DNA from: PALSA-894 sp034669145
Lineage (GTDB): Bacteria; Pseudomonadota; Alphaproteobacteria; Rhizobiales; Xanthobacteraceae
Length of the DNA: 64,000 bases
Reading direction: 5' to 3'
NCBI GenBank assembly: GCA_034669145.1
Contig: JAXDNY010000009.1
Coordinates: forward strand, 62,001 to 126,000
The notes under the pieces are model-generated. The model was not told the origin of the DNA. It saw nothing but the letters and a program-made list of their open reading frames with translations, and ran no database searches. The position numbers and the translations under genes are program-made. Shown piece after piece: positions 9,018 through 18,249 of this stretch. The stretch's first letter is position 1. Each line of letters starts with the position of its first letter.

Positions 9018-9848
9018 TTACCGGCCGCTCAACGCCACTTCGACATTGCGGACCATGTTGACCAAACGCGGTCCGATATCGTTTTCGAGCTTGTCGCGCG
9101 TGAAGTGAAAGGCCGGCGCGCCGCAGTTGAAGGCGAACACCCCGGAGCCGTCGGGCGCGAGCAGCGGCACACCGACCGCATTGATGTCGCGCTCCCATTC
9201 ACCCAGCGTAAGTGTAAAGCCGCGCGTCTCGAAGTCCCTGATCGCGCGTTCGAGGATCGCCTTCACCTTCGGCCAGTTCTTGCCTTCCTGGCGCTTGATG
9301 TAGCCGAGCAGCCAGGTGCGCTCGCTCTCGGGCATGCCGGCAATCAGCGCGCGGCCCATCGCGGTCGTGGTGATCGGCAGGCGTGAGCCCTGCATCAGGC
9401 GCAGCATCGCGCCGTGCTTGGAGCGCGCGAGCTCCAGGTAGATCAGGTCGAGCCGGTCGCGCGTGCCGAGCGCCACCACGGCGCCCGCATAGTCGGCGAC
9501 TTCCTGCATGTGCGTGCGGGCAAGCTGGCGAATGCGGATGTTGGCGAGTGCGGTGTATCCGAGCGCGAGCGCCGCCGGCGCAAGCTGGTATTTCGCGAGG
9601 CGCTCGACGTGAGAGAGGTAGCCGAGCTTGGTGAGCGTGTAGGTCAGTCGCGAGACGGTCGGCTTCGGCAGGCCGGTGCGCTCCGCGATCTCGCCATTGC
9701 CGAGCAGGCCTTCGGTCGGCGTGAAAGCGCGCAGCACTTCCAGTCCGCGCGCGAGCGCGGTGACGAATTTGCGATCGCCATGTGCCGCGGGACGCACGCC
9801 GCGCGCGGGTGCGATATCCCAGGACTCGTGCCCGAGTTCGAGAGTCAC
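9018..9848 (-). CDS. IclR-family transcriptional regulator
   Basis: An IclR-type repressor/activator with an N-terminal winged helix-turn-helix (KFVTALARGLEVLRAF, then GEIAERTGLPKPTVSRLTYTL) and a C-terminal effector domain (GSRLPITTTAMGRALIAGM, GVPLLAPDGSGVFAFNCG). The frame is open up to ATG 9935, but that would put the start left of an inverted repeat in the spacer, so GTG 9848 (276 residues, normal family length) is preferred; the start is uncertain. It heads the liv operon and is divergent from the pim-like genes, so it probably controls both in response to an acid or its CoA ester. Confidence 0.85.
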   Translation of the reverse strand: MTLELGHESWDIAPARGVRPAAHGDRKFVTALARGLEVLRAFTPTEGLLGNGEIAERTGLPKPTVSRLTYTLTKLGYLSHVERLAKYQLAPAALALGYTALANIRIRQLARTHMQEVADYAGAVVALGTRDRLDLIYLELARSKHGAMLRLMQGSRLPITTTAMGRALIAGMPESERTWLLGYIKRQEGKNWPKVKAILERAIRDFETRGFTLTLGEWERDINAVGVPLLAPDGSGVFAFNCGAPAFHFTRDKLENDIGPRLVNMVRNVEVALSGR

Positions 9849-9904
9849 GTCGGCGCCTTGCTCCCCATCATCCGGTGATCGCGCGCAGATCGGCGCGTCC
9901 CCGT

Positions 9905-9940
9905 TGTCAATTTGACAGCCACACCACCACACCATAGCGT
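9905..9940 (+). promoter_or_regulatory. Inverted repeat TGTCAA-T-TTGACA and possible promoter
   Basis: A perfect inverted repeat TGTCAA(T)TTGACA covers 9905-9917 in the divergent spacer between the IclR gene and the beta-oxidation operon. Its right half also serves as a -35 box TTGACA, with a weak -10 TAGCGT 17 bases on (9935-9940), pointing to the plus-strand operon. An IclR operator overlapping the -35 would fit, but this is inference from position and symmetry. Confidence 0.4.
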
Positions 9941-10050
9941 TTCGGTCAACGTGCAGAATGGCGTTTCGATCTGCGGAATTGCGCGCGGGCCTAGTCCGAG
10001 CGCGTTCCGCCGAAGCTTGCTATAAGAAGCAAAATCCCGAGGAAACGATC

Positions 10051-12141
10051 TTGGACAATCCAGTCAGCCTGCGTCGCGACGGCAACGTCGCCATCATCAC
10101 CATCGACAATCCGCCCGTGAATGCCCTGCGCCATGGCGTGCGCAAGGGCATCCTCGATTGCGTCACCGCGGCGCGTGACGACACGAGCGTGGAGGCCATC
10201 ATCCTTACCGGTGCGGGACGCACGTTCGTGGCGGGCGCCGATATCACCGAATTCGGCAAGCCCTCGCAGCCGCCCGGCCTGATGGACGTGATTTCCGTCA
10301 TCGACGACATCAAGAAGCCGACCATCGCGGCCGTGCATGGCACGCCGCTCGGCGGCGGGCTTGAGTTGACCATGGGCTGCCATTTCCGCGTCGCCGCCGC
10401 CGGCACGCGGCTCGGCCTGCCGGAGATCAAGCTCGGGCTCATCCCGGGCGCGGGCGGCACGCAACGCCTGCCGCGTCTCGTCGGCATCGAGAAGGCATTG
10501 CCGATGATCCTGTCGGGCGATCCGATCCCCGCCAAAGACGCGCTTGCCGCCGGGTTGGTCGATGAGATCATCGAGGGCGATCTGGTTTCCGGCGCGGTCG
10601 ATTTCGCCCGCAAGGTGCTGGCCGAGAAGCGGCCCCTCACCCGCGTGAAAGACCGCGAGGACAAGCTGAAGGATATCCGCGCCCATCCGGCAAAGTTCGA
10701 TGAGATCGTTGCGCAGCATGCCAAGAAGACGCGCGGCCTGCATGCGCCCGCCGCCGCGATCGAAGCCATCAAACTGACGCTCGATACGCCGATCGACGAG
10801 GCGCAGAAAAAAGAGCGCGACCTGTTCATGAAACTGGTCGTCGGCGATCAGTCGAAGGCGCAGCGGCATATCTTCTTCGCCGAGCGCGAGGCCGCGAAAG
10901 TGCCGGGCATTTCCAAGGACATGCAGCCGCGCGAGATCAAGCGCGCCGCCGTGATCGGCGCCGGCACCATGGGCGGCGGCATCTCGATGAACTTCGCCAA
11001 TGCCGGCATCCCGGTGACGATCATCGAGAACAACGAGGACGCGCTCAAGCGCGGCATGGCGACGATCGAGAAGAACTATCAGATGTCGGTGCAGCGCGGT
11101 TCGCTGACGCCGGAGAACATGGCGAAGCGGCTTGCGCTGTTCAACCCGACCACCGACCTCAACGCGCTGAAGGACGCCGATATCATCATCGAGGCGGTGT
11201 TCGAGGAAATGGCGATCAAGAAGGAGCTGTTCGGCAAGATCGAAAAGATCGCCAAGCCCGGCGCGATCCTCGCGACCAACACCTCCTATCTCAATGTCGA
11301 CCAGATCGCGCAGGTGACGAGCCGGGTGCCCGACGTGCTCGGCATGCATTTCTTCTCGCCCGCCAATGTGATGAAGCTTCTGGAAATCGTGCGCGGCAAG
11401 GACACCGCACCGGAGGTGCTCGCGACCGCGATGGCGGTGGGGCGCAAGATCAACAAGGTGCCGGTCGTGGTCGGGGTGTGTCATGGCTTCGTGGGAAACC
11501 GCATGCTGTCGGCGCGCGGGATCGAAGCCGAGAAACTGCTGCTCGAAGGCGCGCTGCCGCAGGACGTGGATGGCGCCCTCACCGAATTCGGTTTCCCGAT
11601 GGGGCCGTTTGCGATGGGCGATCTCGCCGGCCTCGATGTCGGCTGGCGCTCGCGCAAGGACCGCGGCGTGCGCAACGAGATTACCGATACTCTGGCGGAA
11701 CAAGGCCGCTACGGGCAGAAGACCGGCAAGGGCTTCTATCTCTACGAAGGCCGCTCGCCGCGTCCCGATCCGGAGGTCGAGAAAGTGATCGTCGACGCCT
11801 CGGTACGCATGGGCGTGAAGCGGCGCAACGTCTCGAAGGAAGAGATCATCGAGCGGCTGATCTATCCGATGGTGAACGAGGGCGCGCGCATCCTCGAAGA
11901 GGGCATCGCGACGCGCTCCGGCGACATCGACGTAGTGTGGCTCTACGGCTACGGCTTCCCGGCCTGGCGCGGCGGCCCGATGCACTGGGCCGACACCGTG
12001 GGCCTGAAGAAGATCCGCGACCGGCTGCGCGAACTCGCCAAGGAAACCGGCGACAAGCGCCATGAGCCGGCCGCACTATTGAACAAACTCGCCGACGAGG
12101 GCGGCACCTTTGCCGAGTACGGCAAGCAGAAGGCCGCATAA
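10051..12141 (+). CDS. pimF: Bifunctional enoyl-CoA hydratase / 3-hydroxyacyl-CoA dehydrogenase, PimF/FadJ-like
   Basis: A fused beta-oxidation enzyme. The N-terminal crotonase domain (about 1-270) has GRTFVAGADITEF for the oxyanion hole and LGGGLELTMGCHFRVA. The NAD-dependent 3-hydroxyacyl-CoA dehydrogenase domain follows, with the Rossmann motif VIGAGTMGGGISMNFANAG near residue 305 and LGMHFFSPANVMKLLEIV, and a second C-terminal helical domain. TTG 10051 is chosen because GAGGA lies eight bases before it and the protein then starts with the crotonase domain (696 residues, normal length); an ATG at 9958 would add 31 atypical residues. It heads the pim-like operon. Confidence 0.88.
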   Translation: MDNPVSLRRDGNVAIITIDNPPVNALRHGVRKGILDCVTAARDDTSVEAIILTGAGRTFVAGADITEFGKPSQPPGLMDVISVIDDIKKPTIAAVHGTPLGGGLELTMGCHFRVAAAGTRLGLPEIKLGLIPGAGGTQRLPRLVGIEKALPMILSGDPIPAKDALAAGLVDEIIEGDLVSGAVDFARKVLAEKRPLTRVKDREDKLKDIRAHPAKFDEIVAQHAKKTRGLHAPAAAIEAIKLTLDTPIDEAQKKERDLFMKLVVGDQSKAQRHIFFAEREAAKVPGISKDMQPREIKRAAVIGAGTMGGGISMNFANAGIPVTIIENNEDALKRGMATIEKNYQMSVQRGSLTPENMAKRLALFNPTTDLNALKDADIIIEAVFEEMAIKKELFGKIEKIAKPGAILATNTSYLNVDQIAQVTSRVPDVLGMHFFSPANVMKLLEIVRGKDTAPEVLATAMAVGRKINKVPVVVGVCHGFVGNRMLSARGIEAEKLLLEGALPQDVDGALTEFGFPMGPFAMGDLAGLDVGWRSRKDRGVRNEITDTLAEQGRYGQKTGKGFYLYEGRSPRPDPEVEKVIVDASVRMGVKRRNVSKEEIIERLIYPMVNEGARILEEGIATRSGDIDVVWLYGYGFPAWRGGPMHWADTVGLKKIRDRLRELAKETGDKRHEPAALLNKLADEGGTFAEYGKQKAA

Positions 12142-12167
12142 CACATTTCATTTAGGAGCGTTGAGCA

Positions 12168-13346
12168 ATGCCCGATGCCGTCATCGTATCCACCGCCCGC
12201 ACGCCGATCGGCAAGGCGTTCCGCGGCGCCTTCAACATGACGCATGGCGCGACGCTTGGCGGCCATGTGGTCAAGCACGCCGTCGAACGTGCCGGGATCG
12301 ATCCCGCCGAGGTCGAGGATGTGGTGCTCGGCTGTGCGACGCCCGAGAAGGCGACCGGCAGCAACATCGCGCGGCTTTCGGCCATTCGGGCGGGCATGCC
12401 CGTGACGGTGTCGGGCGTGACGGTGAACCGCTTCTGCTCGTCGGGCCTGCAGACCATCGCGATGGCGGCGCAGCGCATCATCGCGGGCGAGGCCGACTGC
12501 ATCGTGGCGGGCGGGCTCGAAAGCATTTCGCTGACGCAGGAAGGCGGCCGCAGCGGTCCGGTCACCGAGGACTGGCTGCTCGCGCACAAGCCGGAAGTGT
12601 GGATGCCGATGATCCAGACGGCCGACATCGTGGCGGAGCGCTACAAGGTCAGCCGCGAGGCGCAGGACGAGTATTCGCTGGAAAGCCAGCGCCGCACCGC
12701 GACCGGGCAGCAAGCGGGCCGGTTCAATGACGAGATCGTGCCGCTAGCCTCGAAGAAGAAAGTGGTCGACAAGAACACCAAGGCGGAGTCGATCGAGGAT
12801 GCGTTGCTCAAAAGCGACGAGGGCAATCGTCCCGACACCAACATCGAGGGTCTGGCGAGCCTCAAGCCCGTGCGCGAGGGCGGCTACATCACGGCCGGCA
12901 ATGCCAGCCAGTTGTCGGACGGCGCGTCCGCCTGCGTGGTGATGAGCGCGAAGCTCGCCGAGAAGAAGGGTCTGAAGCCGCTCGGCACGTTCCGCGGCTT
13001 CGCGGTCGCGGGCTGCGAGCCGGACGAGATGGGCATCGGCCCGGTGTTCGCGGTGCCGAAGCTGTTGGCCCGCACCGGCATGAAAATGGACGATATCGAC
13101 CTGTGGGAATTGAACGAGGCCTTCGCCAGCCAGGTGCTCTATTGCCGCGACCGGCTCGGCATTCCGCAGGACAAGCTCAACGTGGACGGCGGCTCGATCT
13201 CGATCGGGCACCCATTCGGCATGAGCGGCGCGCGCATGACCGGCCACGTGCTGATCGAAGGCCGCCGGCGCGGCGCCAAGCACGCGGTCGTCACCATGTG
13301 CATCGGCGGCGGCATGGGCGCGGCGGGATTGTTTGAGATTCACTGA
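12168..13346 (+). CDS. pimB: Acetyl-CoA acyltransferase (thiolase), PimB/FadA-like
   Basis: A 392-residue thiolase that cleaves 3-ketoacyl-CoA with CoA. The nucleophilic cysteine is in VNRFCSSGLQTIAMAAQ (about residue 90), the general-base histidine in SIGHPFGMSGARMTG, and the second cysteine in TMCIGGGMGAAG near the end. The gene starts 26 bases after the hydratase/dehydrogenase with TAGGAG upstream. The length is normal. Degradative thiolase is secure; placement in dicarboxylate breakdown rests on neighbours. Confidence 0.9.
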   Translation: MPDAVIVSTARTPIGKAFRGAFNMTHGATLGGHVVKHAVERAGIDPAEVEDVVLGCATPEKATGSNIARLSAIRAGMPVTVSGVTVNRFCSSGLQTIAMAAQRIIAGEADCIVAGGLESISLTQEGGRSGPVTEDWLLAHKPEVWMPMIQTADIVAERYKVSREAQDEYSLESQRRTATGQQAGRFNDEIVPLASKKKVVDKNTKAESIEDALLKSDEGNRPDTNIEGLASLKPVREGGYITAGNASQLSDGASACVVMSAKLAEKKGLKPLGTFRGFAVAGCEPDEMGIGPVFAVPKLLARTGMKMDDIDLWELNEAFASQVLYCRDRLGIPQDKLNVDGGSISIGHPFGMSGARMTGHVLIEGRRRGAKHAVVTMCIGGGMGAAGLFEIH

Positions 13347-13351
13347 TGCTG

Positions 13352-13521
13352 GTCATCCCGGGGCCGCGCGTAGCGCGGAGCCCGGGATCCATAGCCACGA
13401 AACGACGAATGACGTGACGCCAGTGCTAATTCGAACCGACTGGGGTTATGGATTCCGGGCTCGCGCCCATAGCGCGTCGCAGACGCGCGTGAACGCGCTG
13501 ATGGTCGCGCCCCGGAATGAC
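13352..13521. repeat. Intergenic palindromic repeat, family A (copy 1)
   Basis: The element begins GTCATCCCGG and ends CCCCGGAATGAC, its approximate reverse complement, with internal arms around GGATCCATAGCCAC and GGTTATGGATTCC. It fills the space between the thiolase and the next gene. Related copies are at 18250, 35837 and 61023. Confidence 0.85.
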
Positions 13522-13542
13522 AGTTGAAAGGGAGGCACTGAC

Positions 13543-14748
13543 ATGGACCTTCGCTTCACACCGGAAGAAAACGCGTTCCGCGACGAAGTGCGCACGTTCT
13601 TCAAGGAGAACCTGCCGGACGGCATCCGCAAGAAGGCCGCCGAGGGCATCCGCTACGTCAAGGACGACATCGTCACCTGGCAGCGCATCCTCAACAAGAA
13701 GGGCTGGGCGGTGCCGCATTGGCCCAAGGAATGGGGCGGCACGGGCTGGAGCCCGGTGCAGCTCTATATCTTCAAGGAGGAGATGCAGCAGGCCCCTGCC
13801 CCCGAGCCGCTGCCGTTCGGCACCATGATGCTGGCGCCGGTGCTCCTCGCGTTTGGCCGCGAAGACCAGAAGAAGAGATTTCTGCCGCGCATCGCCAACC
13901 TCGACGACTGGTGGTGCCAGGGATTCTCGGAGCCGGGCGCGGGCTCCGACCTCGCTTCGCTCAAGACCAGCGCCAAACGCGAGGGCGATCACTACGTCAT
14001 CAATGGTCAGAAGACCTGGACGACATCGGCGCAATACGCTGACTGGATCTTCTGCCTGTGCCGCACCGACACGTCCGCCAAGAAGCAGGAAGGCATCACG
14101 TTCATTCTCGTCGACATGAAGACGCCCGGCGTCACGGTACGGCCGATCCAGACCATCGACGGCAGCCACGAGGTCAACGAAGTGTTCTTCGACGACGTCA
14201 AGGTGCCGGTCGAGAACCGCGTTTACGAGGAGAACAAGGGCTGGGACTGCGCCAAGTACCTGCTCGGTAACGAACGCTCCGGTATCGCGCGCGTCGGCGC
14301 CTCGAAGGCGCAGGTGCGCCGCTTACGCGAGATCGCCTCGTTCGAGCGCATCGGCGACAAGCCGCTGATCGAGGACGAGCGCTTCGCCATGAAAATCGCG
14401 GCGATCGAGGTCGAGCTCAAGGCGCTGGAGATGACGCAGCTGCGCGTCGTCGCGGCGGAACGCAACCGCAAGGGCAACCGGCCGGATCCCGCCTCCTCGA
14501 TCCTTAAGATCAAGGGCTCGGAAATCCAGCAGAACATCTCGGAATTGCTGATGGAGGCCATCGGCCCCTACGCGCTGCCGGATCAGTTCCGCCACAGCGA
14601 CGAGGACCGCTGGAACGAGCCGCCGATCGGCCCCGACTACGCGGCGCCGCTCGCGCCGCAATACTTCAACTGGCGCAAGATCTCGATCTACGGCGGCTCG
14701 AACGAAATCCAGAAGAACATTATCGCGAAGGCGATATTGGGACTCTGA
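13543..14748 (+). CDS. pimC: Acyl-CoA dehydrogenase, pimeloyl-CoA dehydrogenase large-subunit type
   Basis: A 401-residue FAD acyl-CoA dehydrogenase starting MDLRFTPEENAFRDEVRTFF. The central beta domain has WCQGFSEPGAGSDLASLKT (FAD/substrate binding), and the C-terminal helical domain ends ISIYGGSNEIQKNIIAKAI. GGGAGG precedes the ATG. The sequence style and its pairing with a second, shorter dehydrogenase match the two-subunit PimC/PimD enzyme of Rhodopseudomonas palustris, which oxidises the pimeloyl-CoA formed in aromatic and dicarboxylic acid breakdown. Subunit type is recognised from memory of the family, not by alignment. Confidence 0.8.
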   Translation: MDLRFTPEENAFRDEVRTFFKENLPDGIRKKAAEGIRYVKDDIVTWQRILNKKGWAVPHWPKEWGGTGWSPVQLYIFKEEMQQAPAPEPLPFGTMMLAPVLLAFGREDQKKRFLPRIANLDDWWCQGFSEPGAGSDLASLKTSAKREGDHYVINGQKTWTTSAQYADWIFCLCRTDTSAKKQEGITFILVDMKTPGVTVRPIQTIDGSHEVNEVFFDDVKVPVENRVYEENKGWDCAKYLLGNERSGIARVGASKAQVRRLREIASFERIGDKPLIEDERFAMKIAAIEVELKALEMTQLRVVAAERNRKGNRPDPASSILKIKGSEIQQNISELLMEAIGPYALPDQFRHSDEDRWNEPPIGPDYAAPLAPQYFNWRKISIYGGSNEIQKNIIAKAILGL

Positions 14749-14750
14749 TC

Positions 14751-14869
14751 TGTGCCCCGGACGCGGTGCAGCGCGTAGCGATGCGCCGCAGATCCGGGGC
14801 CCAGCTTTCTTAACCGGGGTCCCGGGTCTGCAATGCACCACTGCGTGCTGCATTGCGCCCGGGACACAG
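14751..14869. repeat. Intergenic palindromic repeat, family B (copy 1)
   Basis: The element runs from TGTGCCCCGGACGCGGTGCA to GCGCCCGGGACACAG, with inner hairpins around GCAGATCCGGGGC and the pair TGCAATGCA/TGCATTGCG. It lies between the two pim-type dehydrogenase genes. A second copy is at 19487. Confidence 0.85.
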
Positions 14870-14886
14870 TTGTGTGGACGTGACGA

Positions 14887-16038
14887 ATGGACTTCGAACT
14901 CTCCGACGAACAGCGGCTGCTGAAAGACTCGGTCGATCGCCTGACCACGCAGCGCTACGACTTCGAGACGCGCAAGAAATTCATGGCCGAGCCGGACGGC
15001 TGGAGCCGCGACATGTGGCGGCAGTATGCCGAGCTTGGCCTCACGGCACTTCCGTTCGCCGAGGAGCACGGCGGCATCGGCGGCGGGCCGGTCGAGACCA
15101 TGATCGTGATGGAGGCGTTCGGCCGCGCGCTCGCGCTGGAGCCGTATCTCGCGACCGTGGTGATCGGCGGCGGCCTCCTGCGCGGCGGCGCGAGCGATGC
15201 CGTGAAGGCCGAACTGCTGCCGAAGGTCGCGGCCGGCGAGGCGCTGCTGTCGTTTGCGCATCTCGAGCGGCAGGCGCGCTACGATCTCGCCGATGTGGCG
15301 GCGGCCGCCAAGAAGGACGGCGCGGGTTACGTGCTCAACGGCGAGAAGAGCCTCGCCACGCATGGCGACTGTGCCGACAGGCTGATCGTCTCGGCGCGCC
15401 TCTCGGGCGACCGGCGCGCCAAGACCGGCATCGGGCTGTTCCTCGTCGATGCCAAACAGGATGGCGTGTCCCGCCGCGGCTATCCGACCATGGACGGCCT
15501 GCGCGCCGCCGAGATCACGTTGCAGAACGTCAAGGTCGGCGCGGACGCCGTCATCGGCGAGCCCGGCAATGCCTTTTCCCTGATCGAGCAGGTGGTGGAT
15601 TCAGCGATCGCGGCGCTTTGCGCCGAAGCGGTCGGCGCGATGGGCGCGATGCACGAGATCACCGTGGACTACCTCAAGCAGCGCAAGCAGTTCGGCGTGC
15701 CGATCGGCAATTTCCAGGTGCTGCAGCACCGCGCCGGCGACATGCTGATCGCGCTCGAACAGGCGCGCTCGATGGCGATGCTCGCCAGTATGATGAGCGA
15801 GGAGCAAAATGCCGCGGAGCGGCGCAAGTCGATCGCCGCCGCCAAGGTACAGATCGGCCGTTCGGCCAAGATCGTCGGCGAAGGCGCGATCCAGCTTCAT
15901 GGCGGCATCGGCATGACCATGGAGTACAAGGTCGGCCACTATTTCAAGCGCGCCACCATGATCGACAAGACCTTCGGCGACGCCGATCATCATCTCACCG
16001 CGCTCGCCCGCATGGGCGGGATCGTCGGAAGCCGGTAA
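14887..16038 (+). CDS. pimD: Acyl-CoA dehydrogenase, pimeloyl-CoA dehydrogenase small-subunit type
   Basis: A 383-residue acyl-CoA dehydrogenase starting MDFELSDEQRLLKDSVDRLT. The central region has LLSFAHLERQARYDLADV where most family members read TEPxAGSD, so FAD/substrate contacts differ from the catalytic paralogue. The C-terminal part has IGRSAKIVGEGAIQLHGGIGMT and ends without the usual YEGT-type glutamate. Both features fit a partner subunit of a heteromeric dehydrogenase, here with the preceding gene. An older start further upstream is open but lies in the repeat. Confidence 0.8.
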   Translation: MDFELSDEQRLLKDSVDRLTTQRYDFETRKKFMAEPDGWSRDMWRQYAELGLTALPFAEEHGGIGGGPVETMIVMEAFGRALALEPYLATVVIGGGLLRGGASDAVKAELLPKVAAGEALLSFAHLERQARYDLADVAAAAKKDGAGYVLNGEKSLATHGDCADRLIVSARLSGDRRAKTGIGLFLVDAKQDGVSRRGYPTMDGLRAAEITLQNVKVGADAVIGEPGNAFSLIEQVVDSAIAALCAEAVGAMGAMHEITVDYLKQRKQFGVPIGNFQVLQHRAGDMLIALEQARSMAMLASMMSEEQNAAERRKSIAAAKVQIGRSAKIVGEGAIQLHGGIGMTMEYKVGHYFKRATMIDKTFGDADHHLTALARMGGIVGSR

Positions 16039-16067
16039 GCCAGCCAAGAAGAATTCAGGAGACTTTC

Positions 16068-17309
16068 ATGTCCATTCCAGTCCTGCCGCCGCCGAGCGCA
16101 AAAGCCGTCGAGATCGGCGAGCGCGTGAAGGCGTTCATGGATGAGCACATCATCCCGGCGGAGCACACCTATCACCAGCAGCTCGACGAGGGCGGCGACC
16201 GCTGGAAGGCGCCGCCGATCATGGACGAGCTCAAGGCCAAGGCGAGGAAGGCCGGCTTGTGGAACCTGTTTCTGCCGAAGAAGCATTTCCCGGACTCATT
16301 CACTAATCTGGAATACGCCAGCATGTGCGAGACCATGGGCCGCTCGCCGATCGGCGGCGAGCCGTTCAATTGCTCGGCGCCCGACACCGGCAACATGGAG
16401 ACGCTGATCCTCTACGCGACGGACCCGCAGAAGAAGCAGTGGCTCGAGCCGCTGATGGAGGGGAAGATCCGCTCCGCCTTCGCGATGACGGAGCCGGCCG
16501 TCGCCTCGTCGGACGCGACCAACATCCGCTCATCGATCAAGCGCGACGGCGATCATTATGTGATCAACGGGCGCAAGTGGTGGACCTCGGGCGCGCCGGA
16601 TCACCGCTGCAAGATCATGATCTTCATGGGGCAGACCGACCCGGACAATTCCGAGAAGCACAAGCGCCAGTCGATGGTGCTGGTGCCGATGGACACACCC
16701 GGCGTGACGATGATGCGCTCGCTCCATGTGTTCGGTTACGATGACGCGCCACACGGCCACGGCGAAGTGGATTTCAAGGACGTGCGCGTGCCGGTATCGA
16801 ACATCCTGCTCGGTGAGGGCCGCGGCTTCGAGATCGCGCAAGGCCGGCTCGGCCCCGGCCGCATCCATCACTGCATGCGCACCATCGGGCTCGCGGAGCG
16901 CACGCTGGAATCCCTCTGCCAGCGCGCGATGGCGCGCACCGCCTTCGGCAAGAGCATCGCCGAACAGGGCGTGACGCGGCAGTGGATCGCGGAGTCGCGC
17001 ATGGAGATCGACCAGTCGCGCCTGCTCACGCTCTACGCCGCGCACATGATGGACACCGTTGGCAACAAGGCGGCGCGGCGGGAGATCGCGATGATCAAGG
17101 TGGTTGCGCCGAAGATGGCGCAGAAGCTGGTCGACCGCGCGATTCAGGTGCACGGCGGCGGCGGCGTGAGCCAGGACTTCCACCTCGCCTACGCGTATGC
17201 GCGCACGCGCACGATGCGCATCGTCGACGGTCCGGACGCGGTGCACGAAGAGGCGGTGGCGCGGCTGGAACTGCGGAAGTACGAGGATAGGAGTCAGAAG
17301 AAGAAATAG
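16068..17309 (+). CDS. Acyl-CoA dehydrogenase, ACAD10/11-like
   Basis: A 413-residue acyl-CoA dehydrogenase. The sequence has SAFAMTEPAVASSDATNIRS in the FAD domain, GRKWWTSGAPDHRCKIMIFM, and a C-terminal RIVDGPDAVHEEAVARLEL, the pattern of the ACAD10/11 branch that in other organisms acts on long-chain, 4-hydroxy- or branched acyl-CoAs. AGGAG lies seven bases before ATG 16068; the open frame upstream belongs to a shadow of pimD. It follows pimD by 29 bases, so it is probably in the same transcript. The substrate is unknown. Confidence 0.87.
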   Translation: MSIPVLPPPSAKAVEIGERVKAFMDEHIIPAEHTYHQQLDEGGDRWKAPPIMDELKAKARKAGLWNLFLPKKHFPDSFTNLEYASMCETMGRSPIGGEPFNCSAPDTGNMETLILYATDPQKKQWLEPLMEGKIRSAFAMTEPAVASSDATNIRSSIKRDGDHYVINGRKWWTSGAPDHRCKIMIFMGQTDPDNSEKHKRQSMVLVPMDTPGVTMMRSLHVFGYDDAPHGHGEVDFKDVRVPVSNILLGEGRGFEIAQGRLGPGRIHHCMRTIGLAERTLESLCQRAMARTAFGKSIAEQGVTRQWIAESRMEIDQSRLLTLYAAHMMDTVGNKAARREIAMIKVVAPKMAQKLVDRAIQVHGGGGVSQDFHLAYAYARTRTMRIVDGPDAVHEEAVARLELRKYEDRSQKKK

Positions 17310-17314
17310 GGAGC

Positions 17315-17422
17315 CCTCACCCTGAGGTGCGAGCCCTTGCGAGCCTCGAAGGGCGAGGGCGCTTGCTCTGAGCATGCGGCCATCCTTCGAGACGCCGCCT
17401 TCGGCGGCTCCTCAGGATGAGG
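17315..17422. repeat. Intergenic palindromic repeat, family C (copy 1)
   Basis: The arms CCTCACCCTGAGG and CCTCAGGATGAGG bound the element, with internal CTCGAAGG/CCTTCGAG arms. It fills the gap between two convergent genes and abuts the stop codon of the SDR gene. A second copy is at 63172. Confidence 0.85.
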
Positions 17423-18187
17423 TTATGAAATCGTCACCCCGCCATCCGCCACGATCACCTGCCCCGTGATGAAGCTCGCCGCCGGCCCCGCGAGAAATGC
17501 CGCCACGCCGCCGATCTCGTCCGGCATGCCGATGCGGCGCAGCGGCGTCGCGGCGTTGCGGCGCTTGACCATCTCCTCGTTCTCCCACAGCGCACGCGCG
17601 AAGTCGGTCTTGACCAGGCCGGGCGCGACGCAATTCACCCGCACGTTCTTCGGACCCCACTCGCAAGCCAAATTGCGTGCGAGCGCGAAGTCGGCCGCTT
17701 TCGAGATGCCGTAGGCGCCGAGCACCTCGGTGCCGCGGATGCCGCCGATCGACGAGATGATGATCACCGAGCCGCCGCCGCGCGACACCATGTTGGGGAT
17801 CGCCAGATTGCAGAGCCACAGATTGCTCTTGATGTTCGACGCCATGATCTTGTCGAATTGCTCGTCGCTGATGCCGCCGAGCGGGCCGTAATATGGGTTT
17901 ACGGCGGCGTTACAGACCAGAATGTCGATGCCGCCATATTGCTTGACCGTCTCGGCGACCAGCGCCTCGACTTCCGGTTTGCGCGAGATGTTGCAGGGGA
18001 TGACGGTCGCCGCGCCGCCGTTCTTCTTGATGCCGGCCGCGACCTCCTCGCAGGCGTCGGCCTTGCGGCTCGACACCACCACCTTGGCGCCGAGCGCGGC
18101 GCAATGCTCGGCGATCGAGCGGCCGATGCCGCGGCTCGAGCCGGTGACGATGGCGACCTTGTTTTCAAGCCCGAACGGCGACGGCAT
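17423..18187 (-). CDS. SDR-family NAD(P)-dependent oxidoreductase
   Basis: A 254-residue classical short-chain dehydrogenase. The cofactor motif VTGSSRGIGRSIAEH is near residues 12-26, then CNAAVNPYYG (NNAG-like), a catalytic serine in IIISSIGGIRG and YGISKAA (Tyr-x-x-x-Lys). The C-terminus GQVIVADGGVTIS is typical. ATG 18187 is chosen because AGGGAG precedes it; an upstream ATG at 18241 adds a basic stretch unlike the family. It is convergent with the acyl-CoA dehydrogenases, and its alcohol or keto substrate is unknown. Confidence 0.9.
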   Translation of the reverse strand: MPSPFGLENKVAIVTGSSRGIGRSIAEHCAALGAKVVVSSRKADACEEVAAGIKKNGGAATVIPCNISRKPEVEALVAETVKQYGGIDILVCNAAVNPYYGPLGGISDEQFDKIMASNIKSNLWLCNLAIPNMVSRGGGSVIIISSIGGIRGTEVLGAYGISKAADFALARNLACEWGPKNVRVNCVAPGLVKTDFARALWENEEMVKRRNAATPLRRIGMPDEIGGVAAFLAGPAASFITGQVIVADGGVTIS

Positions 18188-18249
18188 GACGTTTCTCCCT
18201 TGTGTTCGGGAGAATGATGCATGGCGCGGGCGCGGGGACAAGGGATGCT

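Noticed and set aside
9849..9935. IclR start at ATG 9935
   Set aside because: The added residues (MVWWCGCQIDNGD) are atypical and would place the TGTCAA-T-TTGACA inverted repeat inside the coding region.
9991..12063. A 690-codon minus-strand open frame opposite the beta-oxidation fusion gene
   Set aside because: It has no family motifs; it mirrors a certain gene and reflects the third-position GC bias.
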